In this document: positions 1-22,134 of the stretch, one piece after another
Position numbering within the stretch: position 1 is the first letter of the stretch
Layout of the letters: each line of letters opens with the position of its first letter
NCBI RefSeq assembly: GCF_041146795.1
Contig: NC_135185.1
Coordinates: 28,331,529 to 28,395,528 of the forward strand
DNA length: 64,000 nt
DNA from: Maylandia zebra
Taxonomy: Eukaryota > Chordata > Actinopteri > Cichliformes > Cichlidae
Direction of reading: 5' to 3'
Made by a program: the position numbers and the translations under genes
The notes under the pieces: generated by a model
What the model saw: only the letters and a program-made list of their open reading frames with translations
Told to the model about the DNA's origin: nothing
Database searches by the model: none

Positions 1-21
1 AAAAAAAAAAAAAAAAAAAAA
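1..21. repeat. Poly(A) run at window edge
   Basis: Twenty-one consecutive A residues begin the window. It is a simple homopolymer and may be the tail of a retroposed element lying further left, which cannot be seen. Confidence 0.8.
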
Positions 22-1644
22 GGGATGAGAACATCGTTCAGGAAAATTGTGGTCGGCCGAAATGCAATTCCTGATAACAAAGCAAGTGTACTTTGGTTCA
101 AAAATGGCTATTGGCTTGCTCCATAAAACCACCAAAGAGAAATCGGCTGATAATGTATAAATGTAGTGTGGAGGAAATGCTTTGTTTGTGGGTTGAGTTG
201 TGATTATTTTAGCGTGGTTTCACCTAAAACTATGTCCGTCAAAGCTGCCTCCGACTGAAATATGTTCAAATTACAAACGCTTGTAAATCTTATAAAAGTT
301 GTTTAATTTTTTTTTTTTAATCCAATCAATAATTACTCTGAGCTGAAATTTCAGTCAGACTATTCCAGTTCCTAATGCTCTTGACCGTGCAGATCGAGTA
401 AGAAATACGAGACTTCTTCAGGATACTGCAGCATTGTTCGATTTGGGGCTCTGCCATCAAAGGGGAATTTCCACACAGCATCCGACCGCTATGTTTTCTC
501 CAGCATTAAAGTAATGAGACTCATAAGACAAGCCTGATTCATGAAACAAACCTGGAATTAAAAAGGATGATGTTTAAACAAACATGAACTATTTTAGAGT
601 GCAGCGAAGGACCTCAGAGACAAAGGACAGATAAAAAGATAAGAGAGAAAGCCAAGAAGAAGAAAAAAAAAGTAGTGGGGGGAGTATAAACAACAGAACA
701 CAGAGGGGAGTCGATGAAAACCAAACTAAACGAGTAACATGTGCCCTGCGGCCTCACACTGCCTGCCTTCACACATGCTTTGACCCATATGAGCGCAGAC
801 ACGGGGGAAATAGAGCAACCAAAACCTGAGCTGGAAGTTACAAAAGCACCAAAGACATGAGATGACAACACATGCAGAGTTTCCTTCCAGGTCCCAATAA
901 AGGTGCTTTCATATGTGCACTTTTCCCCCCATTAATCTGACAGCATCTGAACTGGTCCGCTTCATGTCTGAATGACAAACCTATCAGATTCAACAGTGCA
1001 AGTCTGAACTGCATGCAGTCACATTAACAGACAGGCATGCACAAGATTATGTCTTTTAGCTTAAGAAAGACGCAACCAAAAGAATTTGAGAATCTGTACA
1101 TGCTTTTGGAGATGCAGCAGCCTCAACGCAACTTTTACACAGAAATTCTGAATAAAGAGGTTTTTGATATTTCCCCACCTCATCATCTTGGCACAGATAA
1201 ACAGGATGTTGTCGCGCGCCTAAATGCTGAAAACGGACAACTCAGAGCAGCGCAGAACGATAAATGCAACCCTACTGAAAGATGTTCACCAAAAAGAAAA
1301 GTAGGAGAGATAAGTAACAACAGTTATTGAAATACAGAAAGACAGCAGATGAGTACAACATTGCATGAGAGCATTAAAATAAACTTCAGCTTTATTTATC
1401 TATTTTTCAAGATTCAAGAAGTTTGTCGTTTTGCATATTATTATTATACTTCTTCTTTTCATTATTATCATCATCATAATCATTATCACTATTATTATGC
1501 TATATCTCATCAGCATCATGTTTTCTAGGACAAAAATACTTGGCCACATTCACATTACACCTAAAGGATTTGCTCGGCCATGAAGCTCACACTCCAGTTT
1601 CTGTGCTGATGTTAATGGCAGAGGAGGTTTAAGCTCTGCATATA
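22..1644. other. Non-coding stretch left of the Tc1 element
   Basis: No host exon or known repeat was recognised here. A short ATT/ATC-rich low-complexity patch lies at about 1435-1500. Because the last exons of mnat1 (minus strand) should lie left of 10406 and were not found, this DNA is either mnat1 intron 6 or sequence beyond the gene. Confidence 0.5.
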
Positions 1645-1845
1645 CAGTGGGGCAAAAAAGTATTTAGTCAGCCACCGATTGTGCAAGTTCCCCCACTTAA
1701 AATGATGACAGAGGTCAGTAATTTGCACCAGAGGTACACTTCAACTGTGAGAGACAGAATGTGAAAAAAAAAATCCATGAATCCACATGGTAGGATTTGT
1801 AAAGAATTTATTCGTAAATCAGGGTGGAAAATAAGTATTTGGTCA
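1645..1845 (+). repeat. Left terminal inverted repeat of the Tc1-like element
   Basis: This is a 201-bp repeat matching the reverse complement of 3050-3249. The outer motif lies at about 1653-1670 and the inner, related motif at about 1828-1845. Both are expected transposase-binding sites by analogy with IR/DR Tc1 elements. Confidence 0.9.
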
Positions 1846-1861
1846 ATAACAAAAATACAAC

Positions 1862-2884
1862 TCAATACTTTGTAACATAACCTTTGTTGGCAATAACAGA
1901 GGTCAAACGTTTACTATAGGTCTTTACCAGGTTTGCACACACAGTAGCTGGTATTTTGGCCCATTCCTCCATGCAGATCTTCTCGAGAGCAGTGATGTTT
2001 TGGGGCTGTCGCCGAGCAACACGGACTTTCAACTCCCGCCACAGATTTTCTATGGGGTTGAGGTCTGGAGACTGGCTAGGCCACTCCAGGACTTTCAAAT
2101 GCTTCTTACGGAGCCACTCCTTTGTTGCCCGGGCGGTGTGTTTTGGATCATTGTCATGTTGGAAGACCCAGCCTCGTTTCATCTTCAAAGTTCTCACTGA
2201 TGGAAGGAGGTTTTGGCTCAAAATCTCACGATACATGGCCCCATTCATTCTGTCCTTAACACGGATCAGTCGTCCTGTCCCCTTGGCAGAAAAACAGCCC
2301 CATAGCATGATGTTTCCACCCCCATGCTTCACAGTAGGTATGGTGTTCTTGGGATGCAACTCAGTATTCTTCTTCCTCCAAACACGACGAGTTGAGTTTA
2401 TACCAAAAAGTTCTACTTTGGTTTCATCTGACCACATGACATCCTCCCAATCCTCTGCTGTATCATCCATGTGCTCTCTGGCAAACTTCAGACGGGCCTG
2501 GACATGCACTGGCTTCAGCAGCGGAACACGTCTGGCACTGCGGGATTTGATTCCCTGCCGTTGTAGTGTGTTACTGATGGTGACCTTTGTTACTTTGGTC
2601 CCAGCTCTCTGCAGGTCATTCACCAGGTCCCCCCGTGTGGTTCTGGGATCTTTGCTCACCGTTCTCATGATCATTTTGACCCCACGGGATGAGATCTTGC
2701 GTGGAGCCCCAGATCGAGGGAGATTATCAGTGGTCTTGTATGTCTTCCATTTTCTGATGATTGCTCCCACAGTTGATTTTTTCACACCAAGCTGCTTGCC
2801 TATTGTAGATTCACTCTTCCCAGTCTGGTGCAGGTCTACGATACTTTTCCTGGTGTCCTTCGAAAGCTCTTTGGTCTTGGCCAT
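1862..2884 (-). CDS. Tc1-like transposase, intact 340 aa
   Basis: This is a cut-and-paste DNA transposase that would bind the element's inverted repeats and move it into TA sites. The frame is open from ATG to stop, and 340 residues is the full length usual for Tc1-like enzymes. The N-terminal ~110 residues form the paired-like helix-turn-helix region, with [17 protein letters not shown] near residue 8 and a GAPRKIS stretch between the two subdomains. The catalytic triad is visible: first Asp in [11 protein letters not shown], second Asp in [11 protein letters not shown], and Glu in [11 protein letters not shown]. Exactly 34 residues lie between the second Asp and the Glu, giving DD34E. A GGG-containing motif ([14 protein letters not shown]) precedes the second Asp. 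The gene lies wholly inside the element at 1645-3249 and is not a host gene. I see no frameshift or internal stop, so it may encode a working enzyme; activity itself is inference. Confidence 0.95.
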   Translation of the reverse strand: MAKTKELSKDTRKSIVDLHQTGKSESTIGKQLGVKKSTVGAIIRKWKTYKTTDNLPRSGAPRKISSRGVKMIMRTVSKDPRTTRGDLVNDLQRAGTKVTKVTISNTLQRQGIKSRSARRVPLLKPVHVQARLKFAREHMDDTAEDWEDVMWSDETKVELFGINSTRRVWRKKNTELHPKNTIPTVKHGGGNIMLWGCFSAKGTGRLIRVKDRMNGAMYREILSQNLLPSVRTLKMKRGWVFQHDNDPKHTARATKEWLRKKHLKVLEWPSQSPDLNPIENLWRELKVRVARRQPQNITALEKICMEEWAKIPATVCANLVKTYSKRLTSVIANKGYVTKY

Positions 2885-3049
2885 GGCGGAGTTTGGAGTC
2901 TGACTGTTTGAGGCTGTGGACAGGTGTCTTTTATACAGATGATGAGTTCACACAGGTGCCATTCATACAGGTAACGAGTGGGGGACAGAAAAGCTTCTTA
3001 CAGAAGACGTTACAGGTCTGTGAGAGCCAGAGATTCTCCTTGTTTGAGG

Positions 3050-3249
3050 TGACCAAATACTTATTTTCCACCCTGATTTATGAATAAATTCTTTACAAAT
3101 CCTACCATGTGAATTCATGGATTTTTTTTTCACATTCTGTCTCTCACAGTTGAAGTGTACCTCTGGTGCAAATTACTGACCTCTGTCATCATTTTAAGTG
3201 GGGGAACTTGCACAATCGGTGGCTGACTAAATACTTTTTTGCCCCACTG
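3050..3249 (-). repeat. Right terminal inverted repeat of the Tc1-like element
   Basis: This 200-bp sequence is the reverse complement of 1645-1845 and ends in CCCCACTG just before the TA target duplication. Differences from the left copy are one shorter A-run, one C/T and one G/A. Confidence 0.9.
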
Positions 3250-4395
3250 TAGTTGCATATAGTTAGCACAGCATTGGCTTCTTTTTACGTACTTTTACAC
3301 ACATGTGGCAATGGGACTGAAAAAGGAAGAGGTGTGGACCAAGACTTTTGTCTACGTAGTGTATTTTGCATTTTATTTTTTAAATTCCCTGCAACTTATT
3401 ATAAAATACACTTCAAAAATAAATATATCTATCCTGACAATTATTTAACCACCATTCATTCACCTCCGACCACATTAGGCCAGCATCATTTTTCCCTTAC
3501 GATCCATAAAATAATCCAGATATTGAATTCATTATGGGCTAACTTAATAAAATAAAAACAACCCCACCCCCCACCCCATATTACATTTACCTATAGGAAG
3601 TTAAACAGATGGATCTCATCTGTTTCACAAAATCCTGCTTCCCAGAATAACTTTCAATTATTTTAACAGAACGAGTCTAAACCTGTTGCATTCAGCTGTG
3701 GTTTACACATGAAGGTGTGGGTGGCAACAGGGATAACGGCAGTTGCAGCACATTAAAGGCAATAAAACAGCAATAAATTTTTTAAAAGTGGGTTTTTCCA
3801 CAGAAGAAATTATGAAAACTAAATATCAAATCACACCAAAACATTTCCTTATGATGTCACTGTCAGTTAAACGATATTTTTCTCTTCTTTCATCAAGGGA
3901 TGCCAAAAAACTGCTGGGTATCTGTTCTTGGCCAGATTGTCAACTGTAAATTCCTAATATATGCAAGTAAATTAGAAAAAACAATATAATATATTTGCAT
4001 TGCTAGTGTATAAACGCTGTTTCCTTTAAAGCACTAGGCACACACTTCTCCATGGTTTTCATTCAACCTTGTACCCTGAGGTACCAGTGCTCTGTTATAC
4101 CATCCTATCCATTCATCCAACGCAGAGGAGCCCCACCACAGGCTAATGAAATCCAGACCAATGAACGCAATCCCAGTCACTCTCACTCTCTTTTGCACTC
4201 TTTCAGACTGTTCATCCATCTTCTTTCAAACTTTCAGCACTGCTTAACTCCCCTACTGCGCACTCAATGAGATGCACTGGGACAAAGGGAAGGTGGAAGG
4301 AGAAGCAGAAGAAGAAAACTCCTCAGTGGTGGTGTGGTAAAGAAAGAGCAGCAAATTGGCAGTTGCAGATGGCTGAAGAGCAGTAAATCAGACCA

Positions 4396-4397
<2 letters not shown>

Positions 4398-4429
<32 letters not shown>
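4398..4429. repeat. Poly(T) tract, 32 bp
   Basis: Thirty-two consecutive T residues. On the minus strand this reads as poly(A) and could be a retroposon tail, but no retroposon body was recognised beside it. Confidence 0.85.
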
Positions 4430-4432
<3 letters not shown>

Positions 4433-5938
4433 TGGCAGACACAACAGACCCAGCCCCCATTCTGGGGAAATTTCTTCTACATTCCTCTGCAAGGGCACCT
4501 TGAAAACTGGCACAGATGCATCAGCACCCACAAAAGCAGCCTTTAAAGATGTCCACGCAAACATAGCGACTTCTAATTATATTTACAGAAATGTGTAAAT
4601 GAATGACTTGTAGTACATACAAAATGCTTTGAAAGAGAAAAAAAAAAACTGAATGAATGCCCATAATGTAGAGCTGTGACCCCTCAGGACTGATTTCTCC
4701 TACAGCTAATACCACTGCTGAGGCTTTAATCATGTGCACATCAAGTCAATGTGACTTAGAGTATGAATGCTGTTTTCTAAGTCCTTCAGTTAAAGACAAC
4801 GAGAGAGCGAGAGAGAGCGAGAGACCCCCAGCCAGACCCAGCAGAGCAGAAATGGCTGAGGGACTAAGGGGCTATTGAAACAACGCCCCAGCAAGAGCCA
4901 AAATAAACATCTGGTTTTATCATTATGGAGGCCCATCCTCCTACCTATACAACACAGTGTATTACAAGTTTGAGCATATAACTGGTTTTAAGGCTCATAT
5001 AATACCCCTGTGGCATTAAAGTGAAACTCTGGAGGCCATCAATCTTAATAAAACCGCAGGGGAGGATGATTTGAGGAAATCACCGTCATGCCAACGGGAG
5101 TACTTCAACTTACCCTGAATTTGTACCTCAACATTATCCGGTTGTACCACAACCAATTCCAAGTAAAACTGTTGCAGGTGTCTATCCGTTAACTGATGCA
5201 GGTAACAGGTGTGCAGGCTGATATTGTGCTTTAACATTACACATAAGTATTTATTTAGCGGGAATTGTTTTTAGGGGGTAGTTTCATTAATGGACTTTAC
5301 TAAAGTAGCTGTGTATGTTACAGAGCCTTTTCTGCCCCGTCTTCATTGAGTACATGAAAGAACACATGGAATACTGATTTGACTTGCAGACTTTAAAAGA
5401 TGTACAAATGAACTTGCAAAACCATCACTGGGAACTTGTTCCTGTTTTTGACTGTGTAAACATTTGTGCGTTGACTATTTTATTGTTGCAATTTTAATAT
5501 GTTTGTCTGATGTAGGTGTCGCTTGTAAATGACACATTGAGTCTCAGTGGAACTACCTGTACAAATAAAGGTAAAAAAATAATCCTAATTACTGACATCA
5601 TAGAGACCCAAAAGTAGAAAAATTGCGCCTGAAACCTAAAAATATAGGTAAACATTAAAGTAACTTTATAGGACTCTCATAAAAGTCACATAACTTTGAA
5701 AGTACTAGAATGTGTCATTAAAGGATTCACAAAAAAATATGTTTTAATGGCATATTAAGCTATAATATTACTTGGCACTGACCATCAATGCTAAAGTATG
5801 ATTAGAATAGGATTTAAAATGTGAGAACTGCGGTCAAACAAGGCTAAAGAAGAAGATCTTATACAGCGTTAACGATGCCAAACTTTAATCCAAAAGGCTC
5901 ATTGGTCAACGGCTCAGATTGTGGGTCACAAGACCCCT

Positions 5939-5940
<2 letters not shown>

Positions 5941-5980
<40 letters not shown>
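5941..5980. repeat. (AC)n microsatellite, 40 bp
   Basis: Twenty uninterrupted AC units. The open frames that run across it are made by the repeat and are not genes. Confidence 0.95.
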
Positions 5981-5984
<4 letters not shown>

Positions 5985-7461
5985 CAATCGTCAGCACTCC
6001 CCGCCTATTCCACTCTCTCCCTTGACTTTGCAGCTCAGCAGGACACATCAAGGTTGCTGAGACTAACCTCTCCATCAGCACCTTCCCACAACATCCACGC
6101 ACTCGCACACACAACCACATACACTCATGTGGTCCCCGAGGATTTGGGAAGCCACAGCTCCAAAGCCATCGAGGCACTCGGCGCTAATGCAAATCCTGAT
6201 AATGAGAACAATGGAAAAGGGGGAACAGTGGTTGGTTTTGCAGAGGGGATAAAAAATAATAACCACAGTTCAGGGCCAGGCTAGTCCCAGCCCAACTCCA
6301 GTCCTCACTTCCACTTTCCGCACTGGTGCTGCCAGTGCTTCTGTATGGATAAAGAGCTTTGGGCTACCCAGCAGCCCACTAAGCAGCAAGTAGCAAGTGT
6401 AAAACTGCTTCTCATACAGTGCCTCAACTTGCCTTACAAGTTTAAATATAACTGCCTGACCAGTGGCAGCTGCCCCAGCGCAAAGCCCCTAAAGCTGACA
6501 ACTTCTTTTTCCGCTGGGCTGGGCTGAAGCAGCTTGCCCAAGGGCTGCTGAGGCCAACCTAAACAGGGCCAAGCCGGGGCCAGGGGCAGAGGTGTGAATG
6601 CCCACATGTGCTGGTGCCAATCAGGGCTGACGGTTCTCCCTGAGGTGACCCCCCCACGCCAGCGCTTTCAACCCTGCGTGCCAGCAGTCCAATATAAAGG
6701 AAAAGGCCAAAGGACAGAGTTTGTGCACTCTCCCACATAAAACATGTCACCTTTGGTTTTTGAATGCTGCAAGGTCAACAATCTCAGTATAAACAACATA
6801 ATTTACCTGCATCTGTAAAAATTTGTGAATAAGGGATATAAAGATAACACTGAAGAAGAGCGAGTGGGGGTTGCATTAAGTATAAAGCGACAAACTTGCA
6901 GGCAAAACAGGTTGGGCCAGTCTGCCAGAGCGAAGTAAAGCAGAGCCGGCACAGCGCTGACAAGTGCGTCTACTGCGCAGAGGTCACCCTAGAGGACAAC
7001 TTAACCAAGTGAAACAGGCCTGAGCAAACAAGCTCACAGCATGTCTGTGTGTGTTTGTGTTTGCTTGTGTTTTCTGTGGTATTCAAATTCCACAGCCTAA
7101 GAGTAGAATGGACTACAGCCAGAGAGGACCCGAGGTTATTTCAGCCAGCTACACGTCAATGTTTAGGTATAAACTTTCCACCCACATTTAGCCGATTGTG
7201 TGTGTGAGTTCCACTTTTGTTTATGTGTGTTCTTGCCTCCTGCTTTCATTAGGTGCCCATGCCGGCCCCGTCAGGTATGTCAGCTGCTCTCCTGCCTGTG
7301 AGGAGGGGATTGGGCCCCAGCAGCGCAGGAACCTGGGACCTTTCATTTAAGATGGCGCTGAAAGCTGCCCCCAAGGTGGAAAGATTCCCCATCAGTCAAA
7401 ATGCTTTCAGGAATGGGACACTGTAGCAGCTGGGGAAAAAAATAAAATAAAATTCCCAACT

Positions 7462-7465
<4 letters not shown>

Positions 7466-7493
<28 letters not shown>
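7466..7493. repeat. (AC)n microsatellite, 28 bp
   Basis: Fourteen uninterrupted AC units in otherwise unremarkable non-coding DNA. Confidence 0.9.
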
Positions 7494-10405
7494 TGTTTCA
7501 CCGGAAAATATAGGAAAATGTACAGGTACAAATAAAGCAAGCACGCAAGAGTACAATAAAATCAAAGTAGATGTCATTTGTATGCTAATTATTACCCTCT
7601 GATTTTGTCAGAGCAGGTGCCGAGCATTGTGACTCTTGTCATTAAGCTTGGCACTGAGGCTCGTTTTATGTGTCAGACTACAACAAGCAACCTGTTTAAA
7701 CAGCGAATAGTCACCTCCCGCCCACACAGAGTGTTTCTTTTGATATCAGCGGACATCTATTTTAAAAGACACTTTATTCTTCAAAGGATGTTTACTCAGG
7801 TTGGCTAAGGAGGGGGTGTATTTATATGTGTGTGCGCATCCACACACGGGTAATGTGTGTCTCATGCTTCAATAGAGTCCCTACAAAGTAAAGGATTAGT
7901 GAGTGATTTCAGACCATTCCTAAGGCAAGACCAGGCCCATCCCACTTCAAAATCACACCTGGAATAAGACTACTTTCCCTGAGGATTGGTGAACTTCCTC
8001 AAACGTCCGCTCAACAGCAATGGTAGTGCATAACCAGAAACATCAGGGCCAAGGTTGGAGTCCCCTTCACGAACTCCGAGAAAATCACTCTGGCAAAGAA
8101 CAGAGCCAGCATGGCTGAGATGTCTCCATGCGTGTTTCCAGTTGACAACATATCACAACTAGGTGCAATATTAGATCACGCTTTAAATAAAGTCCGGAAC
8201 GACTAGGAAGCTGAGGAATAACTGGCATCCCCAATTTCCAGCCCAAAGACAGGCAGATATGTCATTCCTCTGGTGACGGCTCACTTTGGCCACGGATGAA
8301 ACAGCTGGCTGAAATACCGTTAAGGTGACAGTATAGAGAGGGGGGTTGTGGGTACAGAGAGTCAGGGGCGCCGCACATTTGTGCTCCTGTGACTGGTGAA
8401 CGTCACCTCGGCAAAAACATCCAAATGAAAAAAATCAAGAGGTCAAAAATGTGCTCCAAGCCCATTCATCACTGTCACATGAAACTGTTTCGTATTTGTC
8501 AGTGTATTTCACAAGCGATAACAGGACTTGTACTAATGAATACTTCATTGATTGATATTTCTAAGCAGTTTGGGAAAACTGTTAAAGTTTTCCAGGCCTA
8601 AAGCAAATACCTTTAAAATTGCTTTTTTAAATATAAGACTTTCTTCTCGTGATAGAAAAAAAGGGTCCAAGGAAACCGGAGCCATTTATGCTTGAAAATT
8701 ACAAAAATGACTAATCATTATAACAGTACATGATATCACAGTAAAGAGATTGGCACATATTAGTCGTGCTTCAAAGCAAAATCATAGAAATGTGGCCCAG
8801 CTTTAAAAAAAGCGTGTTTTTATATTTGTCTCTCCTAATTTCTGCTGAAGAAAAACTGAAACCCTGTTTGGAGCGAGGGACCAGAACCTAGCAGATAAAT
8901 GAATTCCAGCAATCTCCAGGAATCTGCCGCTCTGTGCTGAAACCCCACCAAGTCAAACAGAAGTCATTCTTATGGACTGAGGTGAAGGGAAATCCAAACC
9001 CACACGTTCCCCTGACTCAAGTCTCTCAAGTCCAACAGCAGATGCATGGGAAGAACTCTACTCCACCAACAAGAGCACAGGGATGGGAAGATGAGGAGAA
9101 ATGGGGAGAAAGAAGCAAGGAAAAACATGCACAGAACAAGCCAAGAGCAACATAATCATGCAGTTTCTCTCTCCATCAGCAACTTTTAACTTCACGCTGT
9201 ATATTAAGGAGGTGAAAGTGAGAGTACTGAATCCCCCCGTATAGCTCAGTTCAATACTTTGAGTGTTGCTTTATGAGATAGTCCTTTCTTCAAAAATAGA
9301 GTTTGGTTCTACCCAAGTATGTCAAAACCTTGCTTCAGCTTGAGCTGAGGTGAGTGCTAAGCAGATATCTCTCCCACGCACCACTGAACTGTGGGAAGAC
9401 AACCATGCCTCATGAGGGTTGCTGTGAAAGGGGTGGGGATGATGACACAGCCTATCTCATCGCAGTAAAATGAAAATAAACGACTGAAAACCTGAGCTAC
9501 AGCCAAATGGAAGGTCCCTCCAGACACGGTGCGTACAAAGCTGCAAGCTCAGAGTGGCCGAAACCCTGAGCCCACATGCTTTCTCTCGCTCTCTGTGGGA
9601 CCTACTGCACACCCAGAGGAATGTGATGACATGAATGAAGAGGTGAGGGCCTCTTCCCACACTGAAGAAGCACCAAACATGGAGGAACATCCTCCTTTTC
9701 AAAGCGTGGCCATGTATGACACACTATTGTCAACAAGCAATCCGTGTAAAGTTTTGACACTAATGACCTCAACAGTTCAGATTCACCTTAATCGCACTGA
9801 GCAGAGGCATGTCACTATGTGTATTAACTGCCTCTTAAAACTTGATTGATGCTCATTTTGCTCTCACTGTTTTGCTGCTTGTCTTAGATCTTTGCAACAT
9901 AAGTTCAGAGCAGCAAAGTTTAGTCTGTTGGACGTATGCTAACAAGCAAACTTAGTCCAGGGGTTTGTATGAAAAGCAGTCGTTTTTGTGTGTGTGATGT
10001 GTTGCCCAACCACAGTGGAAAGAAAAAAAAGAATTAAAGCTGTTCTAAACAACCACAATTGTAAGCGAGGGAAAAAACCTTCCCAGATTATCGAACTCTC
10101 AGGATTTAAATGGGACCTATTGTGCTCCATCTAGAGCTCCATATTTTTATTCTTGAACTTCGCTGGAAAACCAGTCCATGATTTATAGCACAGAAATTAT
10201 CCTTACTTAGCTCATGATACAACCCCTCCATTCATTGTCAGGCTGAAACGAGCACTTTTGGCTCCATCCTCCTCAAAAGCTGCTTTTCTTTGAATTAGCA
10301 GCTCCTTGATGACCATATAAGTCATATCACTTCCTGTGTGTGTAAATAACACACATTCAGGATGGAAAGAGAAGTAGAAAACTACAATATGACTGTTGCA
10401 CTTAC

Positions 10406-21400
<10,995 letters not shown>

Positions 21401-22134
21401 ATGTCTTCTTCTTCTGCCGGAGAAGTCACAACAGCAAATGACATCAAGAGGGAAAATGTGAAGGAGGTGGATACGCGGGAGTGCATCAAGCTTGTGGCGC
21501 TGGACGCGGCGGAGTTGCCCATGGAGCGCACGACTCCCAGCACTGACGCGGTGCGCACTGAGCTGTTGGTGAATGCCGCTTCCTCTCTTGCTTTCTCCCC
21601 GGAGCAAGTGGCGTGTGTCTGCGAGGCACTGCAGCAGGGAGGCAATGTGGACCGGCTGGCCAGGTTCCTGTGGTCCCTGCCACAGAGTGACCTGCTACGG
21701 GGCAACGAAAGCATCCTGAAAGCTCAAGCCCTCGTAGCTTTCCATCAGGCTCGGTATCAGGAGCTGTACAGTATTTTGGAGAACCACAGTTTTAGTCCGT
21801 CCAACCACACCTTTCTGCAAGATCTGTGGTACAAAGCGCGGTACACCGAGGCGGAGAAGGCGCGGGGTAGACCCCTGGGCGCAGTGGACAAGTACCGAAT
21901 CCGGAGAAAGTATCCTCTCCCCAGGACTATCTGGGACGGCGAGGAGACTGTTTATTGTTTCAAGGAGAGGTCGCGGAACGCACTGAAGGATCTGTATAAT
22001 CAAAATAGGTACCCGTCTCCAGCGGAGAAAAGAAATCTCGCCAAGATAACCGGACTCTCCTTGACCCAGGTCAGCAACTGGTTCAAAAACAGGAGACAGA
22101 GAGACAGAAACCCGTCGGAAGCACAATCAAAAAG
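21401..22134 (+). CDS. six4: six4 exon 1: N-terminus, SIX domain and homeodomain
   Basis: The exon encodes 244 codons plus AG of the next. The donor GTGAGG is at 22135-22140. The whole SIX domain and homeodomain are in this exon. The start codon follows an A-rich leader (AAAAAAAAAAAAATG). Confidence 0.96.

Larger units (their letters stand above)
1645..3249 (-). mobile_element. Complete Tc1/mariner (Tc1-like, DD34E) transposon with ~200-bp terminal inverted repeats
   Basis: The element starts with CAGTGGGGCAAAAAAG at 1645 and ends with the reverse complement of that sequence at 3249. It is flanked by TA on both sides (1643-1644 and 3250-3251), the target duplication typical of the superfamily. 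The inverted repeats are about 200 bp long (1645-1845 and 3050-3249). By eye they differ at two substitutions and one base in an A-run. Each repeat carries an outer and an inner copy of a related motif ending AAGTATTTAGTCA or AAGTATTTGGTCA, which is the IR/DR layout of one Tc1-like subgroup. A single open transposase gene lies between them on the minus strand. The near-identical repeats and the open frame suggest a recent insertion. Confidence 0.95.
3252..10405. other. Non-coding DNA downstream of mnat1 exon 6
   Basis: I read this for the missing mnat1 C-terminal exons on the minus strand and did not recognise them. It contains simple repeats (poly-T 4398-4429, CA repeats 5941-5980 and 7466-7493). 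A possible LINE/SINE-like tail ending in ACAAATAAAGGTAAAAAAA lies near 5555-5580. Nothing else is supportable. It is probably mnat1 intron 6. Confidence 0.5.

Noticed and set aside
1037-1330. 97-codon open frame from an ATG on the plus strand
   Set aside because: No recognised domain, no splice or conservation evidence, ordinary AT-rich composition; a frame this long is expected by chance in 64 kb.
1956-2903. 315-codon open frame on the plus strand
   Set aside because: It is the antisense of the Tc1 transposase and shows no protein signature.
5919-6284. Open frames crossing the AC repeat
   Set aside because: The frame is created by the stop-free dinucleotide repeat; flanks show no coding signal.
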